Below are positions 53,744 to 62,783 of a stretch of 64,000 nucleotides of DNA, piece after piece; positions within the stretch are counted from its first letter, which is position 1; each line of letters opens with the position of its first letter. The notes below the pieces were generated by a model. The model did not search any database. It saw nothing but the letters and a program-made list of their open reading frames with translations, and had not been told where the DNA came from. Source of the DNA: Saprospiraceae bacterium. GTDB taxonomy: Bacteria; Bacteroidota; Bacteroidia; Chitinophagales; Saprospiraceae. Where the stretch lies: the NCBI GenBank assembly GCA_021604865.1, contig BQJU01000033.1, positions 19,648 through 83,647 of the forward strand, written 5' to 3'. The translations under genes were made by a program, and so were the position numbers.

Positions 53744-56263
53744 ATGCGTATATTTTTCCGTATTTCTCTTGTTTTCATTTTTTTATCTGTCAGCCTTTTG
53801 GGCTTTGCACAAGCCCCTAAAAAGTGGACTTCTGCCGATATACATGAATCCATCCGCAAGTTGAATTTTCTGGGTTCAGCACTGTATGTTGCGGCGCATC
53901 CTGATGACGAAAACACCCGCTTGATTGCCTATCTGTCTAATGAGGTAAAAGCCAATACGGCCTATCTTTCCCTTACTCGTGGCGATGGTGGTCAAAACCT
54001 GGTTGGGGCGGAAATTAGTGAATTGCTTGGGGTCATCCGCACCCAGGAACTACTGGCAGCCAGGCGTACTGATGGTGGCAACCAAATGTTTTCTCGCGCC
54101 AATGATTTTGGCTATTCCAAACACCCTGATGAAACCCTTAAAATTTGGAATAAGGAAGAAGTGTTGAGTGATGTAGTTTGGGCCATCCGCAAATGGCAAC
54201 CTGATGTGATTATTAACCGTTTTAATCACGATTCTGCCGGCGAAACCCATGGACACCATACCTCTTCGGCTATGCTTTCCTATGAAGCTTTTGACTTAGC
54301 CAATGATAAAAATGCCTACCCTGACCAACTGAAATATGTACAACTGTGGCAGCCGCAGCGATTGTTTTTTAATACCTCGTGGTGGTTTTATGGTAGCCAG
54401 GAAAATTTTGAAAAAGCAGATAAATCGAAAATGCTAAGCATGGATGTTGGGGTATACTACCCTATTATGGGCAAATCCAATAACGAAATTGCCGCGGAAA
54501 GCAGAAGCATGCACAAAAGCCAAGGCTTCGGTTCCACTGGTAGTCGTGGCACCGAAATGGAATACCTGGAACTACTAAAAGGCGACCTGCCAGACAGTAA
54601 ATCAGATATTTTTGCCGGTATCAATACAACCTGGTCCCGGGTAAAAGGGGGAGAACCAATTGGAAAAATGCTCCAGTCGGTTGAAAAAAACTTTAACTAC
54701 GGAAAACCTTATGAGAGTATTGACCAATTGCTAAAAGCCTACCAGTTGATCAACAAATTGCCGGAAAGCTACTGGAAAAAAGTAAAAACCAACGAAATCA
54801 AACAAGTGATTAAGGCTTGTATGGCGCTTTACGCCGAAGCCGTTGCTGATGACTATTCCGCTACGCCGGGACAGACGATTGAGGTTAATCTGGAATTTAC
54901 CAACCGTTCTCCAGTTGCCGTCAGCTTGAAAGATATCCATTTTCTTCCCTTAGATATGGATACCACCTTGGATCAGGCTTTGGCCAACAATCAACCATTC
55001 ACTTTAAACCAGCAATTGCAATTGCCGGCAAATATGCCCTATACCAATGCCTATTGGCTGAATAAAAAACACGAACTGGGCATGTACGAGGTGGAGGATC
55101 AAACCCTGCGTGGACTTCCTGAAACGCCCCGGCAGCTGAAAATAACCTACACTCTGGTTATTAAAGGTATTCCAGTAACCTATGAACAGGATATTGTATT
55201 CAAACGTAATGATCCTGTCGATGGAGAAGTTTACCGCCCCTTTGAAATCACACCACCTGTATTTGCCAATATTGCTGAAAAGGTGTATGTTTTTGGTAAC
55301 AGCAGTCCCAAAACCATTAATGTTTTATTAAAGTCTGGGCAGGAAAACATTTCGGGCACTTTGGAGTTGTGTCATGGCGATAAGTGGCGTGTAGAACCTG
55401 AGAAATACGATTTCAGCCTAAGTCTAAAGGGCGAGGAACATAGTTTCAGCTTTAAGCTGTATCCGCCCACTGATCAGGATGAAAACTTTGTGGTGCCCCT
55501 GATTAAAATTGGGGAGCAAAGTTATTCTCAGGAAATCGTTTCCATTGAATACGACCATATTCCTACCCAAACCGTCTTCCGGGATGCCTCCTCTAAAGTG
55601 GTACACATTGATCTGCAAAAGGCAGGTGACCGGGTAGGTTATATCATGGGAGCCGGTGATGAAATACCGGCCAGTCTAACTCAAATTGGTTATGATGTAA
55701 CCTTGTTGGAAGATCGGGACATCAACGCAAAAAATCTGAAAAATTTTGATGCCGTTATTTTAGGCATCCGGGCCTATAATACGGAAGATCGACTGAAATT
55801 TCACCAGTCAGGCCTATTGGAATATGTCAAAGAGGGCGGTACGCTGATTGTACAATACAACACCAACCGTGGTCTCAAGGTACCCATGGATGAGATTGCC
55901 CCCTTTCCGCTGAAGATCTCTCGTGATCGGGTGGCGGTGGAAGAGGCTGAAATACGCTTGCTGGAACCGGAGCACCGGGTTTTAAACTGGCCCAATAAAA
56001 TCACCGATCAGGATTTTGAAGGATGGGTACAGGAACGCGGCCTCTATTTTCCTAATGAATGGGCGGAAGAATTTACCGCTATTCTTTCTTCCAATGATCC
56101 GGGTGAAACGCCCAAAGATGGTGGATTGCTAGTTGCTAAATACGGAAAGGGTTATTACATCTACTCTGGTTATTCCTGGTTCCGGGAGTTGCCTGCCGGT
56201 GTGCCGGGAGCATTCCGCTTGTTTGCCAATATGATTTCAATTGGAAAAGAGGCGAAGCCTTGA
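53744..56263 (+). CDS. PIG-L family deacetylase, multidomain, exported
   Basis: 839 residues from ATG 53744, which begins a signal peptide (MRIFFRISLVFIFLSVSLLG, cleavage after FAQ). The PIG-L catalytic domain holds the zinc motif AHPDDE (51-56) and the later HGHH. After about residue 300 come beta-rich domains (NEIKQVIKACMALYAE, then immunoglobulin-like strands) and a C-terminal region with IGYDVTLLEDRDI and YSGYSWFRELPAG. This is the common Bacteroidota multidomain PIG-L arrangement used on N-acetylglucosamine or other acetylated sugars. Periplasmic or surface; no sorting domain. Confidence 0.88.
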   Translation: MRIFFRISLVFIFLSVSLLGFAQAPKKWTSADIHESIRKLNFLGSALYVAAHPDDENTRLIAYLSNEVKANTAYLSLTRGDGGQNLVGAEISELLGVIRTQELLAARRTDGGNQMFSRANDFGYSKHPDETLKIWNKEEVLSDVVWAIRKWQPDVIINRFNHDSAGETHGHHTSSAMLSYEAFDLANDKNAYPDQLKYVQLWQPQRLFFNTSWWFYGSQENFEKADKSKMLSMDVGVYYPIMGKSNNEIAAESRSMHKSQGFGSTGSRGTEMEYLELLKGDLPDSKSDIFAGINTTWSRVKGGEPIGKMLQSVEKNFNYGKPYESIDQLLKAYQLINKLPESYWKKVKTNEIKQVIKACMALYAEAVADDYSATPGQTIEVNLEFTNRSPVAVSLKDIHFLPLDMDTTLDQALANNQPFTLNQQLQLPANMPYTNAYWLNKKHELGMYEVEDQTLRGLPETPRQLKITYTLVIKGIPVTYEQDIVFKRNDPVDGEVYRPFEITPPVFANIAEKVYVFGNSSPKTINVLLKSGQENISGTLELCHGDKWRVEPEKYDFSLSLKGEEHSFSFKLYPPTDQDENFVVPLIKIGEQSYSQEIVSIEYDHIPTQTVFRDASSKVVHIDLQKAGDRVGYIMGAGDEIPASLTQIGYDVTLLEDRDINAKNLKNFDAVILGIRAYNTEDRLKFHQSGLLEYVKEGGTLIVQYNTNRGLKVPMDEIAPFPLKISRDRVAVEEAEIRLLEPEHRVLNWPNKITDQDFEGWVQERGLYFPNEWAEEFTAILSSNDPGETPKDGGLLVAKYGKGYYIYSGYSWFRELPAGVPGAFRLFANMISIGKEAKP

Positions 56264-56282
56264 TTTGCCAAAAATATGAGTC

Positions 56283-56390
56283 ATTCCGAAGTTTACCATA
56301 ACTATAGAAATCAGAAAACTTAATTGAAAGTCACCTCAAATTTAGGCGGTAATGGAATTACTGCCTAAATCTGAGGTGCTAACTTCGAAT
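56283..56390. repeat. 108-bp imperfect inverted repeat element
   Basis: An inner stem CACCTCA-ATTTAGGC-GTAAT with its complement (56332-56378) is flanked by an outer pair ATTCCGAAGTTTA / TAACTTCGAAT (56283-56295 and 56379-56390). No copy elsewhere in the window. Could be a MITE-like element, a terminator for the PIG-L gene, or both. Confidence 0.55.
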
Positions 56391-56710
56391 TCTCTAAAGA
56401 TGACCTTTGGGACAGCTTTTGCTGTTATCAAACACCACACCAGTCTCCTACCACCAAATCAGCCACTAAACACGCACTCAGCGCGGGTGGGTTCCGGCAT
56501 AGGAGCATTGGCCGTTAAGAAAAAAGCGGCCGCCCGTACTGCTCAAGAAGAAATACTGCTTGAGCTAAAAACAAGGAAAAATCAAGAAAAATCCTGCCCT
56601 ATAATCAAAAGAGATCAAGCCAGCACAAAACATCAAAGCGAGTTTATTTCTTCCACCAAAATGGGCCGCTTTTTTTAGGTCAATCCTCCAGCCGGAATGG
56701 TTTTTTTTTG

Positions 56711-56744
56711 CTTCGTTTTCTTTTGCCACCAAAAGAAAATGAAG
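56711..56744. terminator. Hairpin with 15-bp stem
   Basis: CTTCGTTTTCTTTTG/CAAAAGAAAATGAAG around a four-base loop, with a T-run on the left. Possibly the terminator on the minus strand for the outer-membrane barrel pair, though it lies 380 bp beyond their stop. Confidence 0.4.
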
Positions 56745-57125
56745 ACGCCTGATTATTTAAAGCTCCAAATCTCAAACCTACCTCCAAAAATCAAACAAAA
56801 CCCTTGACTAGGATAACTCCGATTTTTATCTATTGCTTTTGCACCCCCTCTGGCAGTAGACCGAAAGAAAACCAATTCAAAACCCAATAGTGGCAAAAAA
56901 ATTGGCCTTGCAGGCTATGTTTTGACCTGCTTGAATTAATTGGAAAGATAAATGCAACATGGAAGAAAGCTAGCTTTCAGCGCTTTGCGGTCAACCAAAT
57001 GAATTTGGTTGGTACGAAGGGCTACAACAAGCATTTCAGGCCAATAAAACAAGTCCCCCATATTTGAGACAACTTCGAGATGAATCATATTTTTCATGTA
57101 ACCCATCACTAGGTTTCCCCAATAC

Positions 57126-57836
57126 CTACAACCTCCACAAATACCCGACCTGTAGGCCTACACTATAAGGCTTAAGTACAGAAGTTTCAAAGGGTATACC
57201 ATCATTTTCACTTTTATTGGCGTAATCCAATAAGGCCATCCGGAATACAGGACTAATGTTCCATTGGCCGGAGCGGGTAAGAAAACTAACTTCTGGGCCG
57301 ATTTGTCCATCCAGGAAAACATGAGAAAGAGCACTTTGAAACATATCGAATCCGTCGGAAAAACTATTTAGGTTGACATTGCCTACCAAACCTGCAGCCA
57401 CGGACAAGCGGATGCGCTCAGGCACCAGATCGTCCAGGTGGTATTGCAATAAAAACGGAATACCTATTGTTTGCATATTTCTATTTCTACCTTCGGGATG
57501 GAAGGGCAAAATATCTATTGGCAGAAATGTTTGAAACGTACCTGTATGAGTAATAATCCTATCAACAATAATCCTTTTGTCCGTATAGTGATACCGACTA
57601 TATTGCATTCCCGTCTGAATACTCCATCTTTCTGATGTTTGAAAATCCGCCCGAAAACCGAATTGACCAAATTCTCCAGGCTCAGAATCCTCAATGCCAA
57701 AAGTCCAAACAAAAGGCTCTGTCAACATAAGGTGTGAAAACTGGCCAGTGATGCCTATCCGTACATTAGATCGCTGCTGAGCCACCGCCAAATTGAGGAA
57801 CAGTAAACCCAAAATCAAGAGTACATTCTTTTTCAT
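57126..57836 (-). CDS. Outer-membrane beta-barrel protein (tandem copy 1)
   Basis: 236 residues. Signal peptide MKKNVLLILGLLFLNLAVAQ, then an eight-strand type barrel (PorT/OmpW-like) with aromatic strands such as GFRADFQTSERWSIQTGMQYSRY, MQTIGIPFLLQYHLDDLVPERI, and a terminal strand ending GYLWRL. It is a paralogue of the next gene (57893-58588): both carry ERWSIQTG/DRWSLQSG, LGIPLLLQYHLEDLVPGR-type segments in the same order. 56 bp between the two genes; co-transcription likely. Function unknown. Confidence 0.85.
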   Translation of the reverse strand: MKKNVLLILGLLFLNLAVAQQRSNVRIGITGQFSHLMLTEPFVWTFGIEDSEPGEFGQFGFRADFQTSERWSIQTGMQYSRYHYTDKRIIVDRIITHTGTFQTFLPIDILPFHPEGRNRNMQTIGIPFLLQYHLDDLVPERIRLSVAAGLVGNVNLNSFSDGFDMFQSALSHVFLDGQIGPEVSFLTRSGQWNISPVFRMALLDYANKSENDGIPFETSVLKPYSVGLQVGYLWRL

Positions 57837-57892
57837 TTTTTATTATTTTTCTGTAAACACAATCTCGTTTTTTCAATCTGATACCTGGCTAA

Positions 57893-58588
57893 CTACAACT
57901 TCCAAAAATACCCAAACTGCATACCCAAACTATAAGGCAGCAACTTTGGAATTTCATCTGCCCCTTCGAGGTGGTTATTCAGCGCATAATTCGTCAGGGC
58001 CATCCTGAATACCGGTCCAAGGGTCACTAAACCAAATTTAGTATCCCAATAAAGCGTTGGGCCGATTTGCCAATCAAAAGAAAGTTTATTAATAGTGGAA
58101 TAAAAGAAGTCTTCTTCAGCGTGATCATTTTCCCGTTTGATATTGGCAATAATCCCTCCAGAAATTGCCAGATGTAATCGCCCCGGCACCAAGTCCTCCA
58201 AATGATATTGAAGTAGTAAAGGGATGCCCAAACTGGTAAAGGTTCTTTTTTGATCATCTATAAAGGGTAGTTTGGGGAGGATATGAATACCAATATGTGG
58301 ATTATCTTCAGGAAAATCATCAAAATTCTTCTCCAGATATTGGTAGCGAGCCAATTGAACCCCACTTTGTAAACTCCATCGGTCTGACATACGAAATTCA
58401 AGGCCAAACCCGATTTGTGAGAAGGTGCCGGAACGAAAATCCTCGATAAACCCTCTCCAATGGTAGGCTTCCTGCAAAGACATATAGCCGAACTCACCAC
58501 TCATGCCAAGATACAGGCTTGTCTTCTGCTGAGCGGAGACAGCATGAGCAAATAATAACACACAAACGAGTGGGAATAATTTTTTCAT
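57893..58588 (-). CDS. Outer-membrane beta-barrel protein (tandem copy 2)
   Basis: 231 residues. Signal peptide MKKLFPLVCVLLFAHAVSAQ. Same fold and motif order as its neighbour (GFGLEFRMSDRWSLQSGVQLARYQY, SLGIPLLLQYHLEDLVPGRLHLAISGG, terminal GYFWKL). Loops diverge most (VEEDFFYST versus FQSALSHVF), as expected for exposed regions. First gene of the pair. A recent duplication is inferred from the parallel layout. Confidence 0.85.
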   Translation of the reverse strand: MKKLFPLVCVLLFAHAVSAQQKTSLYLGMSGEFGYMSLQEAYHWRGFIEDFRSGTFSQIGFGLEFRMSDRWSLQSGVQLARYQYLEKNFDDFPEDNPHIGIHILPKLPFIDDQKRTFTSLGIPLLLQYHLEDLVPGRLHLAISGGIIANIKRENDHAEEDFFYSTINKLSFDWQIGPTLYWDTKFGLVTLGPVFRMALTNYALNNHLEGADEIPKLLPYSLGMQFGYFWKL

Positions 58589-58775
58589 AAGCTCTTTTTT
58601 TATTTAGACGTCCTGACTGAGGTTGACGGTTGGGTGTGGCACGAGATCGTGGCACTATCAGGTTGTGTCGACCCGGCCGACACGGTCAGAGGTGGGGCGT
58701 ATTGGTGGGGAGAAGACTGACCTCGGATAATGGTTTCCCTTTCTCCAAATAATCTAATATTTTCGCATAAAAAAA

Positions 58776-59414
58776 ATGCACGTCATAAAATTCAACAGCA
58801 AACACCGGCAACAACATTTTGATTTCTTCAAAAAGATGAATCACCCACATTTCAATGTTACAGTTCCGGTGGTGATTACCCCTTTATTACCCTTTCTAAA
58901 AAGCCGACAATTGCCTTTTACACCGGCTATTGTTTACCTTCTAGCCAGGGCTGCCAATGAACAAGCTGAATTTCGGTGGCGGATTCGAGGCGAAGAGGTC
59001 GTAGAACACCAATTGGTGCATCCATCATTTAGTGTCAATACAGATGTTGCAGATGTGTTTAGCTTTTGCACCGTACCTTTTCAAAGGAAAGCCAAAACGT
59101 TTATTGAGAATGCCAAAAAACAGATGGCTGCCATGCGTCAGAATCCTTCCTTTTCTGACGAGCCTGGCAGGGATGATTATTTATTTATGTCTGCCTTTCC
59201 CTGGGCTAGCTTTACGAGTATTCAACACGCCATGTCTTATCATCCTTGTGATAGTGTCCCTCGTATTGTTTGGGGGAAATATTATGAAGAAAATGGCCAG
59301 ATTAAAATGCCCGTCAATGTTCAAGCGCATCATGGACTCGTAGATGGGCGGCATCTGGGCATCTATTTTCAACTGGTAGAAAACATGATGAGCGAGTTGT
59401 CGACTATTTTTTAA
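58776..59414 (+). CDS. Chloramphenicol acetyltransferase-like acyltransferase
   Basis: 212 residues, the CatA-family length. Catalytic histidine motif QAHHGLVDGRH at residues 184-193 (H-H-x-x-x-D-G), family strands MNHPHFNVTVPV and FRWRIRGEEVVEHQLVHPSF. No phosphate/coA-binding loop besides the normal ones. Whether it acetylates chloramphenicol or another acceptor cannot be read from sequence. Two genes follow on the same strand (small membrane protein, symporter), so it might be part of a transport-modification unit; a chromosomal rather than mobile setting is suggested by the absence of transposases. Confidence 0.83.
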   Translation: MHVIKFNSKHRQQHFDFFKKMNHPHFNVTVPVVITPLLPFLKSRQLPFTPAIVYLLARAANEQAEFRWRIRGEEVVEHQLVHPSFSVNTDVADVFSFCTVPFQRKAKTFIENAKKQMAAMRQNPSFSDEPGRDDYLFMSAFPWASFTSIQHAMSYHPCDSVPRIVWGKYYEENGQIKMPVNVQAHHGLVDGRHLGIYFQLVENMMSELSTIF

Positions 59415-59502
59415 TCTCGTCCTGAATTAGATGGAAAGGTTAATAACTGTTAAAAAAGCGGCAATACCAGTGGCAAATTCTATTTTTACCGCAAAAGCAC
59501 CG

Positions 59503-59634
59503 ATGACGACACCTGAAGAACAGAACGACACTCCTCCGATCTTTAAGACGTGGAACCAAATGTATGCCTTCGTGCTCATCCTGCATGCCATCATCATCAC
59601 CTTGTTTTATATATTTACCAAAACTTACTCTTAG
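59503..59634 (+). CDS. Small membrane protein next to the symporter
   Basis: 43 residues from the ATG at 59503 (MTTPEEQNDTPPIFKTWNQM), with one membrane helix (YAFVLILHAIIITLFYIF) and a basic C-terminus. An in-frame upstream ATG at 59431 adds a less likely soluble head of 24 residues. Very short proteins of this type, with a P-rich head, an FKxWNQxY-like motif and one helix, commonly precede sodium:solute symporters in Bacteroidota; whether they are a subunit is unknown to me. Its stop codon overlaps the left end of a repeat element. Confidence 0.7.
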   Translation: MTTPEEQNDTPPIFKTWNQMYAFVLILHAIIITLFYIFTKTYS

Positions 59635-59708
59635 AGTTTATTGGGAGATCGGCTTTTGTAGCGAAAAGAGATTTTTGCAGCCAAGGTTGGCCTCTAAACA
59701 TGCTCTTA
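59631..59708. repeat. 80-bp TIR element (compact member)
   Basis: Left end (59631, TTAGAGTTTATTGGGAGATC) and right end (GGCCTCTAAACATGCTCTTA, 59689-59708) form inverted copies, more diverged than the member at 50743. The middle GTAGCGAAAAGAGATTTTTG matches the reverse complement of the 50743 member. Its TTAG makes the stop codon of the small membrane protein gene. Confidence 0.75.
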
Positions 59709-59756
59709 AAAGAGTTCTACACATACGATTGTTAACCGAAACACCGAACCGTATCC

Positions 59757-61469
59757 ATGCATACTTTAGACTGGATTGTCATGTTGGGTACGTTGCTAAG
59801 CATCGTTGCTTACGGCGTATACCGAACCCGAAATATCAACAGCGTACAAAGTTATTTATTGGGTGACCGTGATCTTCCCTGGTGGACGATCGGTTTATCC
59901 ATTATGGCTACTCAGGCCAGTGCGATTACCTTCCTATCTACTCCAGGCCAGGCCTATCAGGATGGGATGCGTTTCGCTCAATTTTATTTTGGGCTTCCTG
60001 TGGCTATGGTATTTCTGGCTGTTTTTGTGTTGCCGCTTTATTATCGGCTCAATGTATATACAGCTTATGAATACCTCGAAGGGCGATTTGATTTGCGCAC
60101 CCGCACGCTGACAGCCATTCTTTTTTTGGTGCAGCGGGGCTTAGCAGCCGGGATTACCATTTACGCGCCAGCCATTATTCTGTCTACTATTCTGGGTTGG
60201 AGTCTAAGTATAACCATCCTGTTTATCGGTATCATTGTTATTTTTTATACCGTGTCGGGAGGGACAAAAGCGGTCAGCGTCACCCAAAAACAACAGATGA
60301 TCATCATCCTTAGTGGTATGTTTCTTGCCGCTATCATCCTGATATTACAATTGCCACCGGATATTAGTTTTGGTGATGCCGTCGGCATTGCAGGCAAGCT
60401 TGGCAAGCTCAAGGTTGTAGACTTCGAGTTCGACCTCGACAATCGATACAATTTCTGGTCGGGTATGTTGGGTGGTACTTTTTTATTCCTTTCCTATTTT
60501 GGCACAGACCAATCACAGGTACAGCGCTACCTATCCGGCAAATCCTTAACGGAAAGCCGACTGGGATTACTCTTTAATGGGATTCTGAAAGTACCCATGC
60601 AGTTTCTTGTCCTCTTTGTAGGTATCCTCGTATTTATCTTTTTCTTGTTCAATCAGGCACCCATACACTTCAATGAATCCAATGTGGCCAAACTACAAGG
60701 CCAAAATTATGAACAATACACAGAGCTGGAAACCCAACATACGAAATTGTTCGAGGACCGTAAAGACGAAGTATTTCGATTATTAGATGCCATCAATACT
60801 GACGACGAACAGGCCATCAGCCAAAGCCAGGGACGCATTGCTGAAATGATGCAGGAAAACAAGGCAATTCGACTGAAAGCCGACGAGCTAATCCTACAAG
60901 CTAACCCCGATGCCAAAGTTGAAGATACCGATTATGTATTCATCACTTTTGTGACAAGATACCTGCCCATTGGTATGGTAGGATTGTTGCTGGCAGTGAT
61001 ATTTTCTGCGGCCATGTCGTCAACTTCTTCCGAACTCAATGCACTTGCCACGACTACCGTTATTGACCTCTATCGCCGATCAATGGTCAAAAATCGCGAT
61101 GACAAACACTACCTGAGTGCCTCCAAGTGGTTTACCATACTATGGGGAGCTATGGCTTTATTTTTTGCAGCTACGGCCAGTTTATTTGACAACCTCATTC
61201 AGGCGGTCAATATCATTGGATCACTCTTTTATGGTGTGATTTTAGGTATATTCCTGGTTGCTTTCTTTTTGAAGAAGGTAGGTGGGCGCGCCGTTTTTTA
61301 CGGAGCCATTATTGCAGAATTTATTGTCGCTACAGTCTTTATCCTCGACAATTTAGAGGTCATTCATATCGCTTATTTGTGGCTCAACCTCATCGGTTGT
61401 GTATTATGCATGATCTTTGCCCTAATCTTGCAGTTCATGCTTCCTCCCAAGGTACAGGTGAGCGCTTAG
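59757..61469 (+). CDS. Sodium:solute symporter (SSS family)
   Basis: 570 residues, about 13 hydrophobic segments. Family motifs include GLSIMATQASAITFLSTPGQ (first helices, sodium site), YEYLEGRFDLRTR, and GLLLAVIFSAAMSSTSSELNALATTTV. A charged cytoplasmic loop of about 80 residues (QGQNYEQYTELETQHTKLFE to QANPDAKVEDTDY) precedes the last four helices, longer than in many members. Transports a sugar, inositol or other solute with sodium. A small membrane protein gene and a CAT-like gene lie just upstream on the same strand. The stop codon is part of the repeat element at 61466. Confidence 0.9.
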   Translation: MHTLDWIVMLGTLLSIVAYGVYRTRNINSVQSYLLGDRDLPWWTIGLSIMATQASAITFLSTPGQAYQDGMRFAQFYFGLPVAMVFLAVFVLPLYYRLNVYTAYEYLEGRFDLRTRTLTAILFLVQRGLAAGITIYAPAIILSTILGWSLSITILFIGIIVIFYTVSGGTKAVSVTQKQQMIIILSGMFLAAIILILQLPPDISFGDAVGIAGKLGKLKVVDFEFDLDNRYNFWSGMLGGTFLFLSYFGTDQSQVQRYLSGKSLTESRLGLLFNGILKVPMQFLVLFVGILVFIFFLFNQAPIHFNESNVAKLQGQNYEQYTELETQHTKLFEDRKDEVFRLLDAINTDDEQAISQSQGRIAEMMQENKAIRLKADELILQANPDAKVEDTDYVFITFVTRYLPIGMVGLLLAVIFSAAMSSTSSELNALATTTVIDLYRRSMVKNRDDKHYLSASKWFTILWGAMALFFAATASLFDNLIQAVNIIGSLFYGVILGIFLVAFFLKKVGGRAVFYGAIIAEFIVATVFILDNLEVIHIAYLWLNLIGCVLCMIFALILQFMLPPKVQVSA

Positions 61470-61549
61470 GGGTCACCGAAGAACTTGTTTGGAGGTCAAT
61501 CTTTTGGTTGCTTTTCGCTACAAATGCCGACCTCCAAACAAACGCTTAG
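61466..61549. repeat. Composite repeat: piece of 161-bp family joined to 80-bp family
   Basis: TTAGGGGTCACCGAAGAA (61466-61483) equals, with one change, the left end of the 161-bp element, and it is joined directly to CTTGTTTGGAGGTC at 61484, a left end of the 80-bp family whose right end (GACCTCCAAACAAACGC) is at 61529-61545. The TAG at 61467-61469 is the symporter stop codon. Confidence 0.7.
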
Positions 61550-61564
61550 TATACTTTAATCAGA

Positions 61565-62680
61565 TTAAGCATTCGCCAGCTTCTGATCATATTTCCCTGT
61601 TCCCAACTGATTGAGCAGCGTAAAATGACTTTTCACAGCTGCGAAAAAGGTCTCATGATGGTAATAAGGCAAGTTATACTTTTCAGCCGTTTCCTTTACG
61701 ATACTCGAAATTTTCCGATAGTGTACGTGACAAATATTGGGAAACAAGTGATGTTCAATCTGATAATTCAATCCGCCGATCAGCCAGGAAAAGATTACAC
61801 TTCCATTTGCAAAATTAGAGGTTGTTTTCATCTGATGAATGGCCCAACTATTTTCTACTGTCCCATTTTCAGCAGGTAGATAAAAATCAGTTTCTTCAAT
61901 GACATGGGCCGGCTGGAAAATTAAAGCCAATACCAATCCGCAAATAATATGCATCAATACAAAACCCAGCAAGGTTTGCCACCAGGGCAATTGTACCATT
62001 ATTATAGGTAAAATAAGGGTTAATGCCACATACCAGGTTTTATTGAATACCAAATGTGCTAAAGCTTTTTTCAGGGTCAGTCCCTGGCTTGCCAATAAGT
62101 TCTTTTTCTTGTACCTCACCACCTGCTCAAAATCTTTACTGGTAAACCAGTAGAGGGTCATCACACCGTATAATAAGGGTGCATAAAACGCCTGGAATCT
62201 AAAAAAGCTCTTCCGCTTTTGGGTAGGAGAAAACCGGATAATACCTGGTTTATTAATGTCCTCATCAAATCCATCCACATTGGTAAAGGAATGGTGTAAG
62301 ACATTGTGCTGAATCTTCCAGTTGACATGGTAGCCGCCAATAAAATTTGATAGATACCCCAAAACCTTATTGACGGTTTGATTTGTGGAATACGATCCGT
62401 GATTAGCGTCATGCATGACAGACAATCCGATTCCCGACATCCCCATACTCATCAATACCCATAGTGTCAGGGAGACCCAAAGGGAAGAAACCACTCCTGA
62501 AATCAGAATGGCCAATGGCACAAAGTATAAACAAAGCATAAATGCTGTTTTCACCTTCATGTTGAGGTTGGCATGCTTTGATATCTTCTTTTCCTTAAAA
62601 TATTTGTTGACCTTTTGTTGCAATTCTTTAAAGAACTCTGGCTGATCCTGCCTATTAAATTTGACAGCTAATTTATTCAT
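61565..62680 (-). CDS. Fatty acid desaturase (acyl-CoA/linoleoyl type)
   Basis: 371 residues with four membrane helices in two pairs. Three histidine boxes of a membrane di-iron desaturase: HDANHGS (90-96), HNVLHH (125-130) and QIEHHLFPN near residue 310, the last in the form used by front-end/linoleoyl-CoA-type desaturases (QIEHH). Introduces a double bond into fatty acids for membrane fluidity control; ferredoxin or cytochrome b5 partner not encoded nearby and no fused cytochrome b5 domain. Single gene. Confidence 0.92.
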   Translation of the reverse strand: MNKLAVKFNRQDQPEFFKELQQKVNKYFKEKKISKHANLNMKVKTAFMLCLYFVPLAILISGVVSSLWVSLTLWVLMSMGMSGIGLSVMHDANHGSYSTNQTVNKVLGYLSNFIGGYHVNWKIQHNVLHHSFTNVDGFDEDINKPGIIRFSPTQKRKSFFRFQAFYAPLLYGVMTLYWFTSKDFEQVVRYKKKNLLASQGLTLKKALAHLVFNKTWYVALTLILPIIMVQLPWWQTLLGFVLMHIICGLVLALIFQPAHVIEETDFYLPAENGTVENSWAIHQMKTTSNFANGSVIFSWLIGGLNYQIEHHLFPNICHVHYRKISSIVKETAEKYNLPYYHHETFFAAVKSHFTLLNQLGTGKYDQKLANA

Positions 62681-62783
62681 TGGTTAGATTTTTAGATAGT
62701 CGATATTATTTACCTTAGAGAAGTTCTAAAAGTACCGAATATTTTTTATTTTAATAAACGAAATAGTCACCATTTCTTTTGGC

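Larger units (their letters stand above)
56264..57125. other. 860-bp non-coding stretch with inverted repeats
   Basis: No gene assigned. Contains a hairpin element at 56283-56390, a second hairpin at 56711-56744 (CTTCGTTTTCTTTTG with its complement) and short palindromes near 56994. An open frame at 56352-56678 starts within the hairpin, is basic and low complexity, and was not accepted as coding. 57020-57125 is AT-rich. Confidence 0.55.

Noticed and set aside
56352..56678. 108-codon frame in the empty region after the PIG-L gene
   Set aside because: Starts inside the 108-bp inverted repeat, basic and low complexity, no conserved motif.
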